Positions 1 through 11,737 are shown, numbered from the stretch's first letter. The stretch is DNA of 64,000 nt from Puffinus mauretanicus (GCA_023333565.1 JAJKFH010001402.1:1-64000), one strand, 5' to 3'. Notes: a model not told the origin generated them from the sequence alone. A program made the numbers and translations.

Positions 1-1021
1 CTTCGTTGCCCTTCTCTGGACACGCTCCAGCACCTCAATGTCCTCCTTGTAGTGAGGGGCCCAAAACTGAACACAGTATTCGAGGTGCGGCCTCACCAGT
101 GCCGAGTACAGGGGCACGATCACCTCCCTGCTCCTGCTGGCCACACTATTTCTGATACAGGCCAGGATGCCGTTGGCCTTCTTGGCCACCTGGGCACACT
201 GCCGGCTCATGTTCAGCCGGCTGTCAACCAGCACCCCCAGGTCCTTTTCCTCTGGGCGGCTTTCCAGCCACTCTTCCCCAAGCCTGTAGCGTTGCATGGG
301 GTTGTTGTGGCCGAAGTGCAGGACCCGGCACTTGGCCTTGTTGAACCTCATACATTGGCCTCGGCCCTTCGATCCAGCCTGTCCAGGTCCCTCTGCAGAG
401 CCTTCCTACCCTCCAGCAGATCAACACTCCCGCCCTGCTTGGTGTCATCTGCAAACGGACTGAGGGAGCACTCGATCCCCTTGTCCAGATCGTTGATAAA
501 GATATTGAACAGGACCGGCCCCAGTACTGAGCCCTGGGGAACACCGCTCGTGACCGGCCGCCAACTGGATTTAACTCCGTTCACCACAACTCTCTGGGCT
601 CGGCCGTCCAGCCAGTTTTTTACCCAGTGAAGAGTGTACCTGTCTGAGCCGTGAGCCGCCAGCTTCTCTAGGAGAATGCTGTGGGAGACAGTGTCAAAGG
701 CTTTACTGAAGTCCAGGTAGACCACATCCACAGCCTTTCCCTCATCCACTAAGCGGGTCACCTGGTCATAGAAGGAGATCAGGTTGGTCAAGCAGGACCT
801 GCCTTCCATGAACCCGTGCTGGCTGGGCCTGATCCCTGGTTGTCCCGGACATGGCTCGTGAGCGCCCTCAAAACAAACCGCTCCATGATCTTCCCTGGCA
901 CCGAGGTCAGGCTGACCGGCCTGTAGTTCCCCGGATCCTCCTTCCGGCCCTTCTTATAGATGGGCGTCACATTGGCGAGCCTCCAGTCGTCCAGGACCTC
1001 CCCAGTTAACCAGGACTGCTG
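1..1021 (-). pseudogene. CR1 ORF2 reverse transcriptase part, frameshifted
   Basis: This is the RT half of copy 1's ORF2, downstream of the TAG. Motifs seen are TPIYKKG and [13 protein letters not shown], the YLDFSKAFD block with the first catalytic aspartate, [10 protein letters not shown], and FADDT with the paired aspartates. A one-base deletion near 835 separates the first block from the rest. A second near 355 breaks the frame again. The residue after FADDT is K-Q where relatives have K-L. The reading frame leaves the window at its left edge, so the C-terminus is not visible. Confidence 0.88.
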
Positions 1022-2446
1022 CTAAATGATGGAGAGTGGCTCGGCAAGCTCCTCCGCCAGCTCCCTCAGTACCCTCGGGTGGATCCCCTCCGGCCCCATA
1101 GACTTGTGAAAGTCCAGGTGGCGTAGCAGGTCATTAACTTCTTCCTCATGGATTATGGGGGGTCTATCCTGCTCGTCGTCCTTGTCATCCAGCTCAGGGG
1201 GCTGAGTACCCTGAGGATAACTGCTCTGACTGCTAAAGACTGAGGCAAAGAAGGCATTGGGTACCTCAGCCTTATCCTCATCCCTGGTGGCAACGTTCCC
1301 CCCCGCATCCAATAGAGGATGAAGATTCTCCTTGGCTCTCCTTTTGTCATTAATATACTTGTAAAAGCATTTTTTGTTGTCTCTCACGACAGTGGCCAGG
1401 TTGAGTTCTAGCCGGGCTTTTGCCTTTCTAATTTCTACTCTGTATGACCTAACGAGATCCCTGTACTGTTCTTGAGTTGCCTGCCCCTTCTTCCACAAGT
1501 GATAAACTCTCCTTTTTTTCCTGAGTCCCAGCCAGAGCTCCCCGTTCAGCCAGGCCGGTCGCCTTCCCCGCCCATTCTTCTTGCTGCACATGGGGACAGC
1601 CCGCTCCTGCGCCTTCAAGACTTCCTTCCTGAAGAACGTCCAGCCTTCCTGGACCCCTTTGCCCTTCAGGACTGTCTCCCAAGGGACCCTCTCGACCAGC
1701 GTCCTGAGCAGGCCAAAGTCCGCCCTCCGGAAGTCCATGGTAGCGGTTTTGCTGCCCCCCCTCTTTACTTCACCAATTATTGAGAATTCTACCATTTCAT
1801 GGTCGCTAAGCCCAAGCCAGCCTCCGACCACCACATCTCCCACCAGTCCTTCTCTGTTAGTAAACAGCAGGTCAGGCGAGGCACCTCTCCTAGTGGGCTC
1901 GCTTACCAGCTGCGTCAGGAAGTTATCCTCCACACACTCCAGGAACCTCCTCGACTGTTTCCTCTCTGCCGTGTCGTACTGCCAGCAGACGTCCGGAAAG
2001 TTAAAGTCCCCCACGAGAACAAGGGCTAGCGACTGGGAGACTTCTGCCAGCCTCTGGTAGAATATTTCATCTGCCTCCTCATCCTGGCTAGGTGGTCTAT
2101 AACAGACTCCCAGCAGGATATCTGCCTTGTTGGCCTTCCCCCTCATCCTTACCCACAAGCACTCGACCTCGTCATCACTACCATTGAGCTCTAGACAGTC
2201 GAAGCACTCCCTAACATACAGGGCTACCCCACTGCCTCTCCTTCCTTGCCTGTGCCTTCTGAAGAGCTTATAGCCATCCATTGCAGCACTCCAATCGTGA
2301 GACTCGTCCCACCATGTTTCCGTGATGGCGACTAAGTCATAGCTACCCTGCTGCACAATGGCTTCCAGCTCCTCCTGTTTGCCGCCCATGCTGCGTGCAT
2401 TGGTATAGAGGCACTTGAGCTGGGCTGCCGATTTCTCCCCCGACAT
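1022..2446 (-). pseudogene. CR1 ORF2 endonuclease part, ends at in-frame TAG
   Basis: This 474-codon open stretch carries the APE-type endonuclease that nicks target DNA for target-primed reverse transcription. Visible catalytic blocks are YTNARS near residue 14, ITETWW near 41, GDFNF near 146 and LSDHEMVEF near 213. The linker follows and ends with SMGPEGIHPRVL. A TAG at 1022-1024 terminates it. The same frame then continues with linker sequence and the RT motif [12 protein letters not shown] count about 22 amino-acid differences from the matching 474 codons of the full-length copy. The endonuclease motifs look complete, but the element cannot make full ORF2 without suppression of the stop. 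Confidence 0.9.
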
Positions 2447-2508
2447 TGGCGTGCCGTCCCTAGGCTCTTCTCTAGTGAGCCTGGTTTTATCCCCTTCCCC
2501 CTTTGAAT

Positions 2509-2968
2509 CTAGTTTAAAGCCTTCTCGATGAGCCCCGCCAACTCATACGCGAGAGTCCTTTTCCCCCTGCGAGACAGCTGAACTCCGTCCGTCGCCAGCA
2601 GGCCCGGGGCCGTGTAAACCTCCCCGTGGTCAAAGAAGCCAAAATTCTGCCGAAGGCACCAGCCCCTAAGCCACGTGTTGATCCGATGAGTTTTCCTGTT
2701 CCTTTCAGTGTTCCGCCCTGCCACTAAAGGGATCGAGGAAAACACTACCTGTGCTCCTGATCCTCCCACCAGTCGCCCCAGCGCCCTGAAGTCCCTTTTG
2801 ATCCCTTCGGGACTTCTCTCAGCAACCTCCTCACTGCCAGCCTGTATAACCAGCAGTGGGTAGTAATCGGAGGCCTGCACGAGACTAGGGAGCTTCCTAG
2901 TAACGTCCTTAACCCGGGCCCCAGGGAGGCAGCAGACTTCCCTGTGGGATGGGTCTGGCCGACAAATT
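2509..2968 (-). pseudogene. CR1 ORF1 C-terminal fragment (esterase-like domain)
   Basis: This is the C-terminal ~150 residues of CR1 ORF1, whose esterase-like SGNH fold is known for CR1-type elements. The fragment starts just downstream of the GDSL nucleophile motif, which is lost to 5' truncation. It keeps the LPGARVKD block, the AGSEE block and the TDGVQLS block. An open frame extends upstream to 2985, but its first few codons are flanking DNA, not CR1. The position where the SGNH histidine is expected holds glutamine, as in the full-length copy. It ends 62 bases upstream of the ORF2 start. Confidence 0.85.
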
Positions 2969-3554
2969 TCATTGCACTGCTGCATTGAAATATCCTAAAA
3001 TGATAGGGCAAGGGTGGTGGACAGAAGTCAAATAACAGTTCTTGGGACAAGTCCTACTGAGTTACAACAAGCTAGTTTTGCTACCAAAAAACCTTCCAGT
3101 CCATATTGTCTGCTCTCCATAAAGACAGACTTCCACATAAATTTCTGTTTACAGGACCAGTCATGTCACTATGACACTCACAGACTTGACTGCAAGCACA
3201 GCAGTTCCCTTCATCCTTGTTATGCACACTTGCCACCATGCATCTTTAATACCCTTCAGCCCCACCTTGGAGTTTTCTTAATAATAAAATCTACACATCA
3301 ACTATTTCAGTGTCCCAGATATTTTTGCCATCTTCTTCCTATGATGTTCCATAACAATCTTCTTCCAACTAAATTTCTTCCTTTCCAGTGTTTCTACTTA
3401 TTGCACTGGGCTAAAACAAAGGCCAAACAAGATCTGGTCTTTCTACCCACACCTCTTTCTATCTGTTAATTGCATAAATATGAAGGCACTGAGCCATTGC
3501 TAAGTCTACTCCCTCCAAGAAAATATCCTTGCATTGCATTATAAAATGGGCCCC
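2969..3554. other. No recognisable feature
   Basis: This is moderately AT-rich sequence between CR1 copy 1 and a solo LTR. Open stretches exist but show no family motif or exon-like structure that I recognise. Confidence 0.6.
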
Positions 3555-3709
3555 TGTCGTCGTTTAACCCTAGCCAGCAACTAAACACCACACAGTCACT
3601 TGCTCACTCCCCCCACCTCCAGTGGGATGGGGGAGAGAATCGGGAGAGTAAAAGTAAGAGAACTCATGGGTTGAGATAAGAACAGTTTAATAATTGAAAT
3701 AAAGTAAAC

Positions 3710-3710
<1 letters not shown>

Positions 3711-3792
<82 letters not shown>
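3711..3792. repeat. (AGT)n followed by (AAT)n microsatellite
   Basis: Uninterrupted AGT units run from 3711 to about 3747 and switch to AAT units up to about 3792. The tract sits inside LTR copy A. The equivalent place in LTR copy D (about 51492-51506) has only a few ATT units, so the array grew from a short seed in the LTR. The tract encodes polyleucine in one antisense frame, which is an artefact. Confidence 0.97.
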
Positions 3793-3913
3793 GAATATAC
3801 AAAGCAAGTGATGCACTATGCAATTTCTCACCACCCGCCGACCAATGCCCAGCCAGTCCCCAAGCACCAATCATTGCCCCCTGGTCAACTCGTCCCAGCT
3901 TATATACTGAGCA

Positions 3914-3921
3914 TGACGTCA
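3914..3921 (-). promoter_or_regulatory. CRE palindrome TGACGTCA in LTR A
   Basis: A perfect 8-bp CREB/ATF consensus lies upstream of the TATATAAG box in the LTR's transcription direction. The element is perfect in copy D (51370-51377) and altered by one or two bases in copies B and C. Confidence 0.7.
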
Positions 3922-4168
3922 TATGGTATTGAATACCCCTTTGGCCAGTGTGGGTCAGCTGTCCTGGCTATGCTCCCTCCCAGCTTCTTGTGCACCTTCT
4001 CACTGGCAGAGCATGGGAAGATGAAAAGTCCTTGACTTTATAAGCTCTAGTTAGCAACAATTAAAACATTAGTGTGTTATCAACATTGTTCTCACACTAA
4101 ATCCAAAACACAGCCCTATACCAGCTACTAGGAAGAAAATTAACTCTATCATAGCCAAAATCAGGACA

Positions 4169-7100
4169 GGCCCTTAGATCTAAGCAGTTATTTATGGTTT
4201 GCCAATGGTAAGCAACTGAAAGACAGTAGGGTTTGACAGGAGGAGAGTCACAGTGCTTAACACGCAATGGAAGAGGTGTTCATTGCAGCCCTTCAGATGC
4301 ATATTTTGTTGCATTTCTGCCTGCTGGCTATCCCATCACTTTTGGTCTTTTATACCTCTTGAAATTAAGTTCTTCACATCCACAGCAGTACTTTTAGATG
4401 TATCTCTGTAATAACTCCACCCTGCTCCGTCCACGTGTGTGAACTCCCATGTATATAATGGTTAAAATCTGGTCATCTTCTACTGCGTATTATTTTACAT
4501 CATACACTAGAGGAAAGAGAGCTACAGATTACAATGCAAAATAGGGATTGTCTTCTCTTCCATGTGAAGAAACTTTCAGTACAGTCTTAGATGAATGAAC
4601 GTTAATCACCATCAAGATAGTTTGAATGCAACATGTCTGCAAAGTCTGACTGCACTGTTCATAAATTCATTTCTTTGGAAGATTTCTGGTTCTTTGCAGA
4701 CTGATGCAGCTATTTTATTTTGATTGGAAATAATCAATTTGGGTATCTGTTTCATAACAGGAATCCTGACTTTTCATAAGAAAACTCTGTCGTAAGAGTG
4801 GGACATAGATGACCTGAATTCACCCCCACCCTATACACAGAGACAAATATCAGTCCATAGCTCATGTTATTATGTAGCAATATCCACTTCAAAGTATTGA
4901 ACAATGCACCAGCAGACACCTCAAATATCAAAATTCAGGACACCCACACAAAACACTGCCATCAGATACATGAATTGAAATGGCAGGTTTGAATTTGGTA
5001 TAATTTTGAAGGTTTGTCTTTAAAAAAGCACATTTAATACTATCAAAACTTCTTAACACTAACAAGCTTTTAATACAGAAAAAAATAATGCTAACAAGTT
5101 GCCCAAGGTGAACTGTATGATATCTTATCTTTAGCTGAAGGCAATTCCTAAATTTGCTCACACTGCTAGAGAGCTTTAATTCCCTGTTGATTTCACCTTT
5201 AGTTCTGCAGGACAGTGCTTAAAGCTTGGTAGTATATTTTACCAAATCTGTCTGTGCACTGAAATAAGTGTATGACAATTTTCATATATTTGTAGAAAGC
5301 AGGTATGGAAAGTGTTGAAAGATATAACCCAGAAAGCCTGAAACCAGCATTCAAAACAAGTGCTTGAAAAACAGGGATGATGTGGGACCAATGGACAGGT
5401 AGTAAAGTCCTGGCACAGTGAAGCTGGCACTGTGAATGTTCTTCCTTGAATGAAGAGAAGTTATTGCTGGTGTTCTCCACTGAGGTTTACTGGAACAAAT
5501 AGACAGACAGTTGGTGAAAACTGCTGTTTTCTTGGATGCAGTACTGGAGCAACTGGATGCAACTTTAAATGTGTGTTATGCACAATTTTGTGGTCCGTTC
5601 TGGTATTCTGACCTGTGAAGCTTGGCTAGTAAGCAATAAAGAAACTATCAGACCTTCCAAGTGGATTTAAACCAGTGGAAGAAACTTGAGCAGACAAAAA
5701 ATCAACAGGAATATTAGAAGTTTAAGGAGCAAAAATACTTAGAGCCTCCTCTGGACTGGTGTCCCTCAAGACAAACTCAGTTTGGCTTTCAGAAAGGGTA
5801 AGTTCATCTCTTATGTTTTCAAGCATGAGCAATCACTTTTTTAAGCATGCTAAGCAAGGTAATGCAGAAAGAAACCATGAGCATATGGGTGGGATCTTAC
5901 CCTATTTATGCTCCTACCCAGTTGGTAAATGCCTTCCTGGAAATTCTGGAGTTGCTGAAAGTGTCCATGTGGAAGCAACCTTCTTGCAGAATTAGAGCTG
6001 GGTTTTTATTAATAAACACACATACTATGGAGTTATAGAGAGGCAATTATATAGGTCATAAGCATTATGAGTTGTTTCCTATTCTGCTCTGTGTATCTAA
6101 TGAATTACTCTAAGTGAGAATGCTGCAAAAGACTCCTTTTCATGCCAGTAGAGCTATAATATTTAGCATTTGATTGGGAAGGAAAGGGATCAACTGAAAT
6201 TTCAGCACCTTGAAATCTTATTATTAATGTGTTGTCTTTTCAATTTCAGAATTTCCATTTTCAGACAAAGTTTCCACCTTCAAAACCAGACAGTTTTTTC
6301 AAGCATTCTGAAGAATGAAATATAAAGATCTAACCTGGTCTTTAAAATGCTCTTTGCATTTATTGAAAGAGAAACAAAGCCCAAAAATGTCCTGGGCAGC
6401 TTCAGACATTGAATTTTCCACCCATTATTTGGAAAGGACCAAATTTCTGAAGAGACCTTTTCTATATGAAAACTTTGGCCCAGCTCCAACCCCAAGCTAA
6501 AGAGTATTTAATTGCTGTCCTGTGACTGGATTGTCACCTGGTGAATGGATCTGACCCTTAACTCCATTAATATGAACTGAAAGCTTGCTTTTACGGATTC
6601 CTTCCTGAAGAAGGTTCAAGTCACATTCTCCTAATTCCGCCTAGCCACTCTGAGCCAAGTGAAACACTTGAGGCCTGACTCTGATCTAGTTTATCCTATT
6701 TTTACACTGAAATAACTTCCAGAGATTCAGTAAGCTACATGACAGCTGGAACCAATCTTTGATCTTGCAGCTTTCCCCAGGGGAGCTGATGTTTCTCTGA
6801 AAGCAGTCACAAAATCAAGCTGTCAAGTGATGCCATGAAAGCCAAGGGTGTGCTCCAGATAGTAAGTCAGACCCATTATTTGATTTAAACATGTAATGTT
6901 CTCTTAGCAGAGAACAACTCATTCTCAAACCTTGAGACAGATCCCAAGGTGGGAAGTGAGCCAGAAAAAATTAAATTACTTTGACAATAGTTTGCTTACT
7001 AACTACAGAGGAACATTCTCTAGCACTGTGTCATCAAACCTATATGTGTGTGTACATACATAAGTACCCACATATGACCTTGCAGTCATAAATATCCATT

Positions 7101-9319
7101 CCTGCAAGTGGTTTGCTTTAAGTAGGATCGAGTTTACAGCTTCCCAGAAAGCTGAAGTTGAGATTCTTTTTTAAAATAAAGGCATTCATATGCCTCCATT
7201 GTGTCAAACTCTACCCACAATCTACTTTCAGCAAATCCAGTGTGTTGCTCATGGATGCCGCAATTAGAATTTTACTCTATCAACAGTAGCCAACCCAAAC
7301 TAGACTTGCACTCTTATATTTAAATCCCCTCCGTTCTTGACTATCTGCTGACCTTCACACCATAGAAACATCCCCTTTGGCTTGCTGAAGAATGAGCAAT
7401 TCATAAGATAGAGGATCAGTGTACTTATCTCAGTAAAAAATAACAGTTGTAGATACAGGAACAGGGCTTATTTCCTAATTCTTCATTATACTTGAAGTCC
7501 TGTGTTTTCCAACTGCACCTCAGTAAACTCACCTCAACAAGCTCATTTGTTGAAGCCAACTTGTGTACCATGTCACAGCAGACATACTTCAAAGTCATTT
7601 CCCTTTGAAGGCCATGATAAAAGAAGAGTCAAAGAAAACTGACTCCATCATCAAATAACTTTAGAGTTCCTTTTCTAAAAAAAAAAAGGATCTCTTACTT
7701 ACTATAAATTATTTAAGAGAAATCCTGCTGATTTTGTTCTCTCTCCATTTCTTTTTCTCTGCTTTAAGAGTATTTAATTCAGGTCCCTGTCTGTTTGACA
7801 AAGTCACTGCAAATGCAGCTTGTCTTCCTTAAAGTGTGGGAGAAGATCCCTTGCTGCATTGCTCCATAGGAGACCCCCAGTCTCAGAAGTTGTGTTATAG
7901 CCCAAACAGAAACATACTGCTGAATTTACATAATTTCATCACACTGAGGAACAACAATGAAGAATAAGAACAACTTCTTTGCCCTGCAAAAAAGAGCTAT
8001 GGTTGAAACAAAGCAATTTTAGTAGGGCATGGAAAGGAGACTGAACCCAAATTCCACATGAAGAGAATAGCTTTGTGCTATTTGTACTTAAGCTCATTCT
8101 TCAAATGTGTAGAGGCAACTTCATATTCAGAAGCAGAATTCATGTTAGATGATACCAGATGTTTTTGAAACAAGAATGTTCTTACTAATTCCAAAACCTT
8201 ATTCTCATTATGGCTGATTAAAAAAAAAGGGTATTTCTGATGGAAATATTTTCATTAAAATGAAGTTTTGCTGAAATAAAAATGTTTATTAGGAATGTGC
8301 CTAGAAATGTTAAAACTATAATTTGATTTCATTCTGACTCAGTTCTCATATGATCTTATAACATTATTTTTGCATGTGTTACTTTTCTGATAGTATTAGA
8401 TTGAGAATCCAGGATTGGAGTCTATCTGAACCAAACCTTCTTCTGAACTATTTAAAACTTAAAAATGTTTACAGTAGTTATTTCAAGCTCTACAAATTGG
8501 CATGTTTTTACATCCTCATTTTGCCATAAAACTTCTGAGCAGTTTTGAAAGATCAGTTCTTGTACTGAGATCCTTGAAGAGATGACCGAATGCATTCCCG
8601 TGTGAGGAAAGACCACAGGATTTAACTATAGTGCTACTAACTGAAGAGTACTTATTGCTACTGAACTTCCCTCCACTAAAGCAATGGTAGTGTCAAACTT
8701 GCATTTTGTTCCCTCTGTGTTTAAATATTGAAGGTATTTGAGCTGCTGTGTAATTTAATGCTGTCACCAGAGATAAATTCAGAAATCTAGTTTTAAAGTT
8801 ACAATTGGCTCTATGTGAAGCAAACATGCATAGCATAACTGATGTCCTTCTAGCAAGGGAAAGTGCTCTGCTTTCAAGCCCAGTTGAAATTGCAAATCTA
8901 ACACTGATGCAGAGGAAATAAAGATTTTCAAGTCCAGAATTAGTGTTGTATATTATCACACATTACAATACATTGCAATTCTTGCACATTGATTTTGATT
9001 ATGAAGACTGTGTTCTGCTCCTGATAGCTTTGGTAGTTTCCATCCTGTTTTACATTTCTGACTTGTTCATGGCAAGAATACGTAATTACAAAAATGTGGC
9101 CATTTTTCTGATAAAATAAAAAATATTTTCATCCCTATCAAGGCTATTTGATGCAAGCTAGGCACTTAGATATCTGAATGGGAGCTTTATATGATCTAAT
9201 TAGGTTCCTTGACCATGTTACTGGTCAGGAATGCAGAATGCAGAATGATTCCAAGTATCAGTAGTGTTTACACCAAGATAAGATTTGGAGCAAAATTTCA
9301 AAAAAAGGACATTGAATAT
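4169..9319. other. Unique-looking AT-rich intergenic or intronic DNA
   Basis: Roughly 5 kb with no transposon, RNA gene or exon that I recognise. All open stretches are shorter than 95 codons, lack family motifs and overlap in several frames. Short A and T runs occur, for example near 7677-7688 and 8221. Confidence 0.6.
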
Positions 9320-9836
9320 TGTCATGGTTTAACCCCAGCCAGCAAAAAAAACCCACGCAGCCGCTCACTCACCTCCCCCCCGCCCCCACCTCCGGTGGGA
9401 TGGGGGAGAGAATTGGGAGGGCACAAGGAGGAAAACTCCCAGGTTGAGATAAAAACAGTTTAATAATTGAAATAAAACGAAGTAGAACAGTAATAATAAC
9501 AATGAGAACAACACAAAATAACAGAATATACAAAGCAGGCAATGCACAATGGAACTGCTCACCGACCACCGACTGTGTGTCACGAACGGGAGGCGAGCCC
9601 CCCCCCACCCCTGGTTTTATACTGAGCATGATGTCACATGGTATGGAATACCCCAGCTGGCCAGTGTGCTTTCTCCCCCCCCCTCCTCCCCCTCCCCCCT
9701 CCCGGTGCAAGCACCAACCAGCAACAACCGAAGCATCAATGGGCCATCAACGCTCCTTTCATACCAAACCCAAAACACAGCACACACCCCAAGCTACTGA
9801 GAAGAAAGTTAACTCTGTCCCAGCGGAACCAGGACA
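9320..9836 (-). mobile_element. Solo LTR, family I (copy B)
   Basis: The same LTR family as copies A, C and D, in minus orientation. On the plus strand it opens TGTCATGGTTTAACCCC and closes GAACCAGGACA. A perfect 5-bp target duplication AATAT flanks it (9315-9319 and 9837-9841). The CRE is degraded to TGATGTCA, and a GC-rich C-tract block lies at 9672-9704. It is a solo LTR: no internal retroviral sequence lies directly beside it. It ends only 79 bases before the gammaretrovirus-like provirus. Confidence 0.93.
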
Positions 9837-9915
9837 AATATACTGTGCTTGCAAATCTGCTGTGTTTGGGGAAACTCTTCAGATGTGGTTTCAGAGTGGC
9901 AGAGAGTGATCTTGA

Positions 9916-10512
9916 TGTTGTCGGAAAAGCGGATTCATGCCCGGCGTGCAAGTAACCAATTCCACACACTCAGGAGAGATATTGTTTTATTCAGGCCTGG
10001 GTGCTCGGTGGACTTGCCACAAATCAAGCACACCTGGTCTAGTCACCTTTCTGTTTATATCCACGCTTCTCATACATATTTTAAACTTCTTTTTTACATA
10101 TTCATTACATTTCTGAGAACTAATTATAATATTACATCATCTTAAACACATGCGCACTAAAGCCTTTAGGGTCTCCTTGAGGGTCTCGGGTGGTCTCTGG
10201 TGGTCAGCAGGGTAGTGAACTCTTCATGAACTTATTTCCTCTTTACCTTATAGGGTCGCAGTTTGTCCCTGAGCCATGCTTGGACCACGTTTGCTTATAG
10301 TTTCCAAGGTTATTCTTCACTAGAGCCTAACAATGCTTCCAGGATACACAATTTAGACAATGTAGTTACAATTCTACACACCGGCAAACACAACACCTGC
10401 TAGTTACCTAACTTCTAAGCAACAAGTCCTGATTGTTTAGAATAACAGAAGTGAACAGTAGAATTACAGAAGCGAGCAGTATGGAATAGGAGATACTGGA
10501 CCTACTGCATCA
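9916..10512 (-). repeat. 3' LTR of the provirus
   Basis: A 597-bp LTR. In its own orientation it starts TGATGCAGTAGG directly after a polypurine tract and ends CCGACAACA. A TATAAA box lies on the minus strand at 10054-10059, and an AATAAA poly(A) signal at 9986-9991. The spacing gives an apparent U3-R-U5 order. Its start is fixed by the polypurine tract, and its end by comparison with the right-hand LTR piece. Confidence 0.88.
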
Positions 10513-10524
10513 ATTCCCCCCTTT
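10513..10524 (-). promoter_or_regulatory. Polypurine tract (plus-strand primer)
   Basis: The minus strand reads AAAGGGGGGAATT immediately before the LTR TG. This is the standard retroviral plus-strand priming site, and it fixes the U3 boundary of the left LTR. Confidence 0.85.
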
Positions 10525-10556
10525 GAGACTTATGATGTTGAGCATCATGAGTCTCA
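10524..10556. other. Near-perfect hairpin beside the polypurine tract
   Basis: The arms TGAGACTTATGATG (10524-10537) and CATCATGAGTCTCA (10543-10556) are complementary except for one G-T pair, with a 5-base loop TTGAG. The hairpin lies just upstream of the polypurine tract in the provirus direction. Its function is unknown. Confidence 0.8.
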
Positions 10557-10989
10557 CATCATTCACTTTAAATAAGCATTTGGTCTACAAAAAGACATAC
10601 ATTAAATCATACAAAAAATAATTATAACTAAGATGACGATCAGTATTACAAATAAGAACAATTGTCTAAGCCAATTTAAATTTGGAATTTTTATCTTATT
10701 TTGGCAATAGAAATTGGGATTCAGCTTTACTGATTGTCATAATTAATATCAACAGGCTTTATATTTTCTACTCCTAAACCTACAATTTCTTAATTAATTT
10801 GGGTTTTTTTCTAACAATAAATATTTTAAATATCACAAATAATTTAACAACATCTCTGATAACTCATCAAGTATGCCTTAAAAGTTAATTTCAATGGTCC
10901 CTTAGGTATAGATGTCCACAGTCTAGGATATTTTTTTTTTTTTTTTTAATTCTGGTGTAATGAATCTAAGAGTCTATTCCTTTTAATTA

Positions 10990-11737
10990 TACATCAGTGT
11001 TTGTTGTCATTAACACTTGGAAGGGTCTTTTCCACTTTTTTTCAAGGGAGTCGTCCTTCCACGTTCACAGGTAGGCTTGGTCTCCTGGACTGAATGAATG
11101 TACCAAAAATTCAAGGGGTAAATGTGTCCTTAAAAGAACATATTTGTATAAAAAACTTAATATTTTACTCAAAGACAAGAGATACTCAGTTAACATTTTT
11201 TTTTCTTATTATATGCATTTGTTTAGATCTTCCTGTTAGATTGACATCATGAGGTTTACCATACAAAATTTTAAATAAACTTACTTTTTCTCTAACTCTC
11301 GGAGTCACCCTAATTCTTAACAGGGCAAATGGTAAAGCTTCAATCTATTTCCATGGAACTTCTAGATATATTTTAGGAATTTGTTTCTTTAATATTTGGT
11401 TCCTCACATTTTTAATAACCTCCGCTACAAAATGTGGGCCTCTATCAGAGGACATTCCTAAAGGGACTCCAAACCTTGGAACAAATGTTTCACAACCTCT
11501 TTTGCCTTGTTGGTTCAACACGGGAAAGCTTCCGGCCATCCAGAGAAGGAATCTACCAATACCAATACATATCGGTATTGGTTATATCGCGGTAAATCTG
11601 AAAAATCTATTTGCCAATACTCACCAGGAGTTATGCCTCTCTTTACCTCTCCAGGAGGGGGTCAGATTTGTATTTTCGGATTGTTCCTAAGACAAATCTC
11701 ACATTTATTACTCACACTTTTAGCAATCAATAACATT
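10990..11737 (-). pseudogene. Endogenous retroviral integrase, core and C-terminal part
   Basis: Minus-strand frames here carry the integrase catalytic core. A WQIDFSD block with the first catalytic acid lies at about 11600. A further segment at 11345-11539 contains RFGVPLGMSSDRGPHF, with the second acid. C-terminal domain sequence rich in basic residues follows to about 10990. At least two frameshifts or stops separate the blocks, so no enzyme can be made. The N-terminal zinc-binding part lies beyond the CR1 insertion at 11738-12246. After the integrase only about 480 bp remain before the polypurine tract, so env has been lost. Confidence 0.75.

Larger units (their letters stand above)
1..2968 (-). 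mobile_element. CR1 LINE, young subfamily, 5'-truncated (copy 1)
   Basis: This is a non-LTR retrotransposon copy read on the minus strand. Its 3' end lies outside the window. It aligns almost base for base with the full-length copy at 40727-45130, from inside ORF1 through most of ORF2. Similarity stops abruptly near 2968, where the full-length copy continues further into ORF1, so the copy is 5'-truncated in the usual LINE manner. Single-base deletions relative to the full-length copy, near 835 and 355, break the reverse transcriptase frame. The ORF2 stop at 1022-1024 is shared with the full-length copy. The flanks of the two copies are unrelated, so they are separate insertions. Confidence 0.95.
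3555..4168 (-). mobile_element. Solo LTR, family I (copy A)
   Basis: An endogenous-retrovirus LTR without internal sequence. In its own orientation (minus) it starts TGTCCTGATTTTGGC and ends AAACGACGACA, giving the TG...CA ends of retroviral LTRs. The flanks are GCCCC (3550-3554) and GGCCC (4169-4173), a 5-bp target duplication with one mismatch. Inside are a TATATAAG-type box near 3899-3906, a TGACGTCA cAMP-response element at 3914-3921, and an ATTAAA poly(A) signal at 3686-3691. A trinucleotide microsatellite has expanded within it. Copies B, C and D share the same block order. Confidence 0.9.

Noticed and set aside
52..630. 192-codon plus-strand open stretch
   Set aside because: It is antisense to the CR1 reverse transcriptase. 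The same antisense reading reappears at 41132-41751, so it follows from CR1 sequence and is not a gene.
1472..2060. Plus-strand open stretches of up to 159 codons over the endonuclease
   Set aside because: These are antisense shadows of the CR1 endonuclease, repeated at 42736-43215 in the full-length copy.
1..2968. Copies 1 and 6 as one duplicated genomic segment
   Set aside because: Flanks beyond the CR1 are unrelated, and copy 1 is truncated within ORF1 next to different DNA, so these are independent insertions.
3596..3922. Polyleucine-rich reading frame
   Set aside because: The leucine run is a translation of the AGT/AAT microsatellite within LTR A.
9369..9909. Several overlapping open stretches with glycine or proline runs
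   Set aside because: They lie wholly or largely inside solo LTR B, and the runs come from C-tracts.
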